This document shows, in pieces, positions 59,938 through 64,000 of a stretch of DNA of 64,000 bases. The position numbers and the translations under genes were made by a program. Source of the DNA: Halothiobacillus neapolitanus c2 (lineage in GTDB: Bacteria; Pseudomonadota; Gammaproteobacteria; Halothiobacillales; Halothiobacillaceae); NCBI RefSeq assembly GCF_000024765.1, contig NC_013422.1, positions 2,297,501 to 2,361,500 of the forward strand, in the 5' to 3' direction. Under the pieces are notes generated by a model. The model searched no databases. It saw only the letters and a program-made list of their open reading frames with translations, and was not told the DNA's origin. Position 1 is the stretch's first letter. Every line of letters begins with the position of its first letter.

Positions 59938-61079
59938 TGAGTGAAGGCCCAATGAACAACCATGAGCCCAGCCTGCCGCCACTCGGGCTGAAACAGAATG
60001 CTGGCGAAGAAACGGTGCCGGGAGAAACCACGGCTCTCGATGTCAGCAATCGCAAAAGCCTTGGCGCATTGATTCAGGAGGCCCGGACCGCCAAAGGTCT
60101 GAGTGCTGCCGATCTGGCCCAATCGCTGAATCTGGATCTGAAAATTGTCGAGCGACTGGAAGCCAACCAGTTCGAAGGCGGACCAGAGCCAATTTACGTA
60201 CGCGCCTACCTCAAACACTGGGCAGGTATCGTCGGCGCGGACCCTCAGGTCTGGTTGCAGGCCTATCAACTGCAACATGGCGGCAACGTGGCCCCCAACA
60301 AAATTGGTGTCACGGCACCCATAGAGGTCATGACGGCCCATAAAACCAGCCACACCGTCCATTCCACCAACCAAAATAACGTCGGACGCACCATTTTGCG
60401 CTGGCTGCTGGCATTGGTTGTCTTGGTCATCATTCTGGCTGTAATCGCCATCGCCTTGCCCAGTGTCTGGCAGAAAGGGCTCAGCCTGCTTTCAGGGAAA
60501 CAGGAACAGACACCCCTCACGCTGAATGGCGAAACGTCCGGTAGCACCGTCAGTTTACCCGTCCAGCCCCTGCCCGCGCTCAATACACCCGCAGAGCCCA
60601 GCAAAGCTGTGACGCAAACGACGACAAATGAAGCGCCCCCCCCGCCACCTCTGGCAACACCCTTGGTAGCCCCGGCTGCCAACGATTCAGCAAGTACACC
60701 GCCAAGCGTAACGTCCACAACGAACACACCGGCTCAAACAGAACCCACGACACCGGATACCGCCGCCTCGACAACGCCAACACCTGCCGACGCAACGCCA
60801 GCGGAGCAAACCGCTCCCGCTGCCGCGCCAAATGCGAATCTGGTCATCAAGGTCGATTCTGCGGATTGCTGGGTGGAAGTACGTGATGCAGCGGGCAAAC
60901 GCTTGGTGTACGACGTCATCAAGAAAGGGGAAGAAAGAACCGTTCCTGGTGCCGGGCCATTTACGATCACGTTAGGCAACCCCAGCGCAGTCACGGTGCT
61001 TTGGAAGGGAGAGCCCGTCAAACTGGGCGCCCCCAACAGCACCACGGGTGTGATCCGCACCACGGTCGGTGGCTCATGA
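59937..61079 (+). CDS. rodZ: Cell-shape protein RodZ
   Basis: Links the MreB cytoskeleton to the wall-elongation machinery. A cytoplasmic helix-turn-helix domain ([27 protein letters not shown], residues about 40-115) is followed by one membrane helix ([23 protein letters not shown] near residue 160), a Pro/Thr/Ala-rich periplasmic linker, and a C-terminal DUF4115 domain ([20 protein letters not shown]). The ATG at 59937 overlaps the pilF stop by one base; the last codons overlap ispG as ATGA. Confidence 0.92.
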   Translation: MSEGPMNNHEPSLPPLGLKQNAGEETVPGETTALDVSNRKSLGALIQEARTAKGLSAADLAQSLNLDLKIVERLEANQFEGGPEPIYVRAYLKHWAGIVGADPQVWLQAYQLQHGGNVAPNKIGVTAPIEVMTAHKTSHTVHSTNQNNVGRTILRWLLALVVLVIILAVIAIALPSVWQKGLSLLSGKQEQTPLTLNGETSGSTVSLPVQPLPALNTPAEPSKAVTQTTTNEAPPPPPLATPLVAPAANDSASTPPSVTSTTNTPAQTEPTTPDTAASTTPTPADATPAEQTAPAAAPNANLVIKVDSADCWVEVRDAAGKRLVYDVIKKGEERTVPGAGPFTITLGNPSAVTVLWKGEPVKLGAPNSTTGVIRTTVGGS

Positions 61080-62179
61080 GCCACGTCCCCTCGCCCACGA
61101 TTCGCCGACTGTCCCGCAAGATATTCGTCGGCAATGTGCCGATTGGTGGTGATGCGCCTGTGGCCGTGCAAAGCATGACCAATACCGAAACCTGTGATGT
61201 GGCGGCCACGGTGGCGCAAATTCAGGCGTTGCAGAAAGCCGGAGCCGATCTGGTGCGCGTATCTGTGCCCACCATGGAGGCCGCCGAAGCCTTTGGAGCA
61301 ATCCGCAAGCAGGTCAGCCTTCCGCTCGTTACCGACATCCATTTCGATTACCGTATCGCATTGCGCGTGGCCGATCTCGGTGCCGATTGCCTGCGAATCA
61401 ATCCCGGCAACATCGGTCGGGAAGATCGCGTGCGTGCCGTGATCGATTGCGCGCGCGACAAAGGCATTCCACTGCGCATCGGTGTCAACGCCGGCTCGCT
61501 GGAAAAAGACCTGCAACAGAAATACGGCGAGCCCACCCCGGAAGCGATGGTCGAGTCGGCCATGCGCCATATCGATATTCTTGATCGACTCGATTACCCC
61601 GATTTCAAGGTATCGCTCAAGGCATCGGACGTCTGGATGACCGTGCTCGCGTACCGTCAACTGGCCGGGCAGATCGAACAACCGCTGCATTTGGGTATTA
61701 CCGAAGCGGGTGGATTGCGTTCCGGAGCCGTCAAATCGGCCGTCGGGCTGGGCATGTTGCTGGCCGAGGGCATTGGTGACACGATCCGCATCTCGCTGGC
61801 CGCCGACCCGGTCGAAGAAGTCAAGGTGGGTTGGGATATTCTCAAATCCCTGCGCCTGCGCAACCGCGGTATCAACCTCATCGCCTGCCCTTCCTGCTCA
61901 CGGCAGGAATTCGATGTCATCAAGGCCGTCAATGCGCTCGAAGGGCGGATTGAAGACATCGACACCGCGATGGATGTTGCCGTGATCGGCTGCGTGGTCA
62001 ACGGGCCGGGCGAAGCACGCGAAGCGGCCATTGGCTTGACCGGCGGGCAACCCAATCTGTTGTACATCAACGGCAAACCGGCAGGGAAACTGACCGAAGC
62101 CGAACTGGTCGATGGTGTAGAGCGCGCAATTCGTGAACGGATCGCCGCCAACAAAGCCACGGAATCCAGCCCTACCTAA
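61076..62179 (+). CDS. ispG: 4-hydroxy-3-methylbut-2-enyl diphosphate synthase (IspG/GcpE)
   Basis: Fe-S enzyme of the MEP pathway for isoprenoids. The barrel motifs [34 protein letters not shown] and [10 protein letters not shown] are followed by the cluster domain with [10 protein letters not shown] and the third cysteine in [12 protein letters not shown]. The ATG at 61076 overlaps the rodZ stop; the longer frame to 61001 is not supported. Length is 367 residues. In other bacteria its cluster depends on ErpA, which is encoded at 4.5 kb. Confidence 0.96.
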   Translation: MSHVPSPTIRRLSRKIFVGNVPIGGDAPVAVQSMTNTETCDVAATVAQIQALQKAGADLVRVSVPTMEAAEAFGAIRKQVSLPLVTDIHFDYRIALRVADLGADCLRINPGNIGREDRVRAVIDCARDKGIPLRIGVNAGSLEKDLQQKYGEPTPEAMVESAMRHIDILDRLDYPDFKVSLKASDVWMTVLAYRQLAGQIEQPLHLGITEAGGLRSGAVKSAVGLGMLLAEGIGDTIRISLAADPVEEVKVGWDILKSLRLRNRGINLIACPSCSRQEFDVIKAVNALEGRIEDIDTAMDVAVIGCVVNGPGEAREAAIGLTGGQPNLLYINGKPAGKLTEAELVDGVERAIRERIAANKATESSPT

Positions 62180-62215
62180 CTTTTCAAAGCACGATTATTA
62201 AAGCCCGACTACTCG

Positions 62216-63508
62216 ATGAGCAAAACCATTAAAACCCTGCGCGGCATGCACGATGTGTTGCCCGGACAGACGCCCGGCTGGTCCCGGCTGGAATCGACCT
62301 TGAGCCAGACCGCCCGTCACTACGGTTATCAGGAAATCCGGATGCCGATCGTGGAACAGACAGCGTTGTTTTCCCGCGGGATTGGTGAAGTCACCGACAT
62401 CGTCGAAAAGGAAATGTACACCTTTGACGATCGCAATGGCGACTCGCTCACCCTTCGACCGGAGGGCACCGCCAGTTGCGTGCGCGCCTGTCTGGAACAC
62501 GGCCTGATTCACAACCAGCAACGCAAACTCTGGTACATCGGCCCGATGTTCCGCCACGAGCGCCCGCAAAAAGGTCGCTACCGCCAATTTCACCAGTTCG
62601 GCGTCGAAGCCTTTGGCGTGAACGGTGCGGAAATGGATGTCGAGCTCATGTTGATGGCATCTCGCATCTGGCAACAGCTGGGCATCACCGATGTTCAATT
62701 GCAAATCAATACCCTGGGCAGCAGCGACGCACGCGCCGCCCACCGGGCCGTGTTGATCGAGTATCTCAAAAGCCATGCCGACGACCTGGATGAGGAAGCC
62801 CGCGCACGTCTCGAAACCAATCCCCTGCGGATTCTGGACAGCAAAAACCCCGCCGTGCAGGCGGTGGTTGCCCATGCCCCGGCGCTTGCAGACTATCTCG
62901 ACGAGGCCGACCGCGAGAACTTTGCCGAAGTGCAGCACTTGCTGACCGCAGCCGGCGTGTCGTTTGTCGTCAATCCACGACTGGTGCGCGGGCTGGATTA
63001 CTACAACCGAACCGTTTTCGAATGGGTGACCGAATCACTCGGTGCCCAAGGCACGATCTGCGCGGGCGGACGCTATGATGGTCTGGTCGCGCAACTGGGC
63101 GGCAAGGCGACCCCTGCGGCCGGGTTCGCGATGGGACTGGAACGCCTAGTCGAACTCATCGGACAGGCGGACGATGAATCCACCGCCGACATTTACGTAC
63201 TTTGGCCGGAGCCTTCCGCCAAAGGTGCGGCTCTTGCGGCAGCCGAAGGCTTGCGGCGCGCCTTGCCCGATCTGCGCATTCAATGCGCGCTTGATGGCGG
63301 TGCGCTGAAAAACCAGCTCAAGCGGGCCGATCGCAGCGGCGCCCGATTCGCGGTTATCATCGAGGATACGGCGGACGCCGACTCATGGCGCGTGAAGTCG
63401 TTGCGTCTAAATGCGCCGCTCGAGCCCATCCCTGAAGCCCCGTTGGAACCGGCCGCTGCAACAGCCCTGCTTCGCGCCGAACTGGCTGCGGACAGGCGGA
63501 CAACATAA
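62216..63508 (+). CDS. hisS: Histidyl-tRNA synthetase
   Basis: Class II synthetase charging tRNA-His. Motif 1 surroundings [26 protein letters not shown], motif 2 [20 protein letters not shown], the histidine-specific motifs [15 protein letters not shown] and [13 protein letters not shown], and motif 3 GFAMGLERL are present, with the anticodon-binding domain at the C terminus. Length is 430 residues. It follows ispG by 36 bases. Confidence 0.97.
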   Translation: MSKTIKTLRGMHDVLPGQTPGWSRLESTLSQTARHYGYQEIRMPIVEQTALFSRGIGEVTDIVEKEMYTFDDRNGDSLTLRPEGTASCVRACLEHGLIHNQQRKLWYIGPMFRHERPQKGRYRQFHQFGVEAFGVNGAEMDVELMLMASRIWQQLGITDVQLQINTLGSSDARAAHRAVLIEYLKSHADDLDEEARARLETNPLRILDSKNPAVQAVVAHAPALADYLDEADRENFAEVQHLLTAAGVSFVVNPRLVRGLDYYNRTVFEWVTESLGAQGTICAGGRYDGLVAQLGGKATPAAGFAMGLERLVELIGQADDESTADIYVLWPEPSAKGAALAAAEGLRRALPDLRIQCALDGGALKNQLKRADRSGARFAVIIEDTADADSWRVKSLRLNAPLEPIPEAPLEPAAATALLRAELAADRRTT

Positions 63509-63595
63509 TCTGTATGATCTGAACATCCAACAACCTCGATCTTGGCGATTTTGGATAAGAATCGCACCCATGAACCATGAATAAGGTGATGAGCC

Positions 63596-64000
63596 GTGAC
63601 CGCAACTGACGACGAACAACTCGACAAACTCCGCGAATTCTGGACGCAATATGGCAAGACCATTATCGCCGGCATCATCCTTGGTCTGGCTGCCTTGGCT
63701 GCTTGGGCAGGCTGGCAAAGCTGGCAGGCGAAAAATCAGACAGCGGCCGCCATCGCCTTTCATCAGATCGAGCAGTTGAGCGCCGCCAATCAGCCGAATC
63801 AAGCCATGGAGGCCGCACGTAAGCTCGCCGAATCCGATCAGGGTTCGGTGTACGCCACACTGGCCCTGATGATCGGCGCACATGAAGCCATGTCGCAAAA
63901 CGACCCGGCCAAGGCTGCCATCTACCTGAATGACGCCATGCAGCACGCGAAACAGCCGTCTCTCGCCGCTCTGGCCCAGCTTCGTCTGGCTCGGGTTCAA
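63596..64000 (+). CDS. yfgM: YfgM family TPR membrane protein (cut by window edge)
   Basis: Starts with GTG at 63596 (AAGG about nine bases upstream) and reads TATDDEQLDKLREFWTQYGK, then one membrane helix (TIIAGIILGLAALAAWAGWQSW, residues about 23-44), then helical TPR-like repeats, still open after 135 codons at the right edge. YfgM binds the SecYEG translocon in E. coli and passes client proteins to periplasmic chaperones. The position after hisS matches E. coli, where bamB and der follow. Confidence 0.88.
   Translation, partial: MTATDDEQLDKLREFWTQYGKTIIAGIILGLAALAAWAGWQSWQAKNQTAAAIAFHQIEQLSAANQPNQAMEAARKLAESDQGSVYATLALMIGAHEAMSQNDPAKAAIYLNDAMQHAKQPSLAALAQLRLARVQ

Overview
The window is 64 kb of a gammaproteobacterial chromosome, made almost entirely of housekeeping genes, with no phage, insertion sequence, CRISPR array, tRNA or rRNA that I can see. 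Several gene orders are typical of Gammaproteobacteria: ndk-rlmN-pilF-rodZ-ispG-hisS-yfgM, queA-tgt-yajC-secD-secF, hemC-hemD-hemX-hemY and map-glnD. Cytochrome c maturation by System II (resB/ccsB), a cytochrome c4, a SoxW-like thioredoxin and catalase-peroxidase would suit a free-living, respiring, perhaps sulfur-oxidising chemolithotroph of the Halothiobacillus/Chromatiales kind. The genus is an inference and cannot be proved from this stretch.

Layout. 1-6 kb: tyrS (cut by the window edge), an M23 cell-wall peptidase and anmK (wall turnover and recycling), then argC-erpA-gltA on the minus strand. 6-16 kb: a ClC chloride channel, a thioredoxin-fold lipoprotein, map-glnD-rluA, the LytTR two-component pair algR/algZ, and argH diverging from it. 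16-22 kb: a carboxylesterase broken by one in-frame TAG codon, pdxH-ung, radC, a small Cys-containing exported peptide resembling HvfA-type metallophore precursors, exbB-exbD-tonB and a periplasmic thioredoxin. 22-26 kb: haem synthesis hemC-hemD-hemX-hemY. 26-34 kb: a diguanylate cyclase, a DNase-I-like phosphohydrolase, dsbA, the ccsB/resB haem-delivery pair and cytochrome c4. These form a block that builds haem, oxidises thiols and assembles c-type cytochromes. 34-37.5 kb: engB and a membrane GGDEF/EAL protein with a haem c motif in its sensor domain. 37.5-45 kb: metR, gor, a peroxiredoxin-glutaredoxin fusion, lptM-lysA and katG, an oxidative-stress and amino-acid group. 45-54 kb: an RsmB-type rRNA methyltransferase, an esterase, a GGA-rich regulatory RNA, queA-tgt and yajC-secD-secF. 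54-64 kb: suhB, trmJ-cysE, iscR, and the ndk-to-yfgM run, cut by the right edge.

The most interesting item is the roughly 0.9 kb gene-poor region before queA. It holds a plus-strand RNA candidate with about 30 GGA triplets, many of them AGGA in hairpin loops. This is the pattern of CsrB/RsmZ-type RNAs that sequester CsrA. An inverted repeat upstream has the geometry of a GacA/UvrY box. Other points of note are the amber-interrupted esterase, an iscR lacking the iscSUA-hscBA-fdx genes that normally follow it, a 143-bp palindromic MITE-like element between lptM and katG, short tandem duplications with a 13-14 bp period at five non-coding sites, and a 53-codon lptM gene upstream of lysA.
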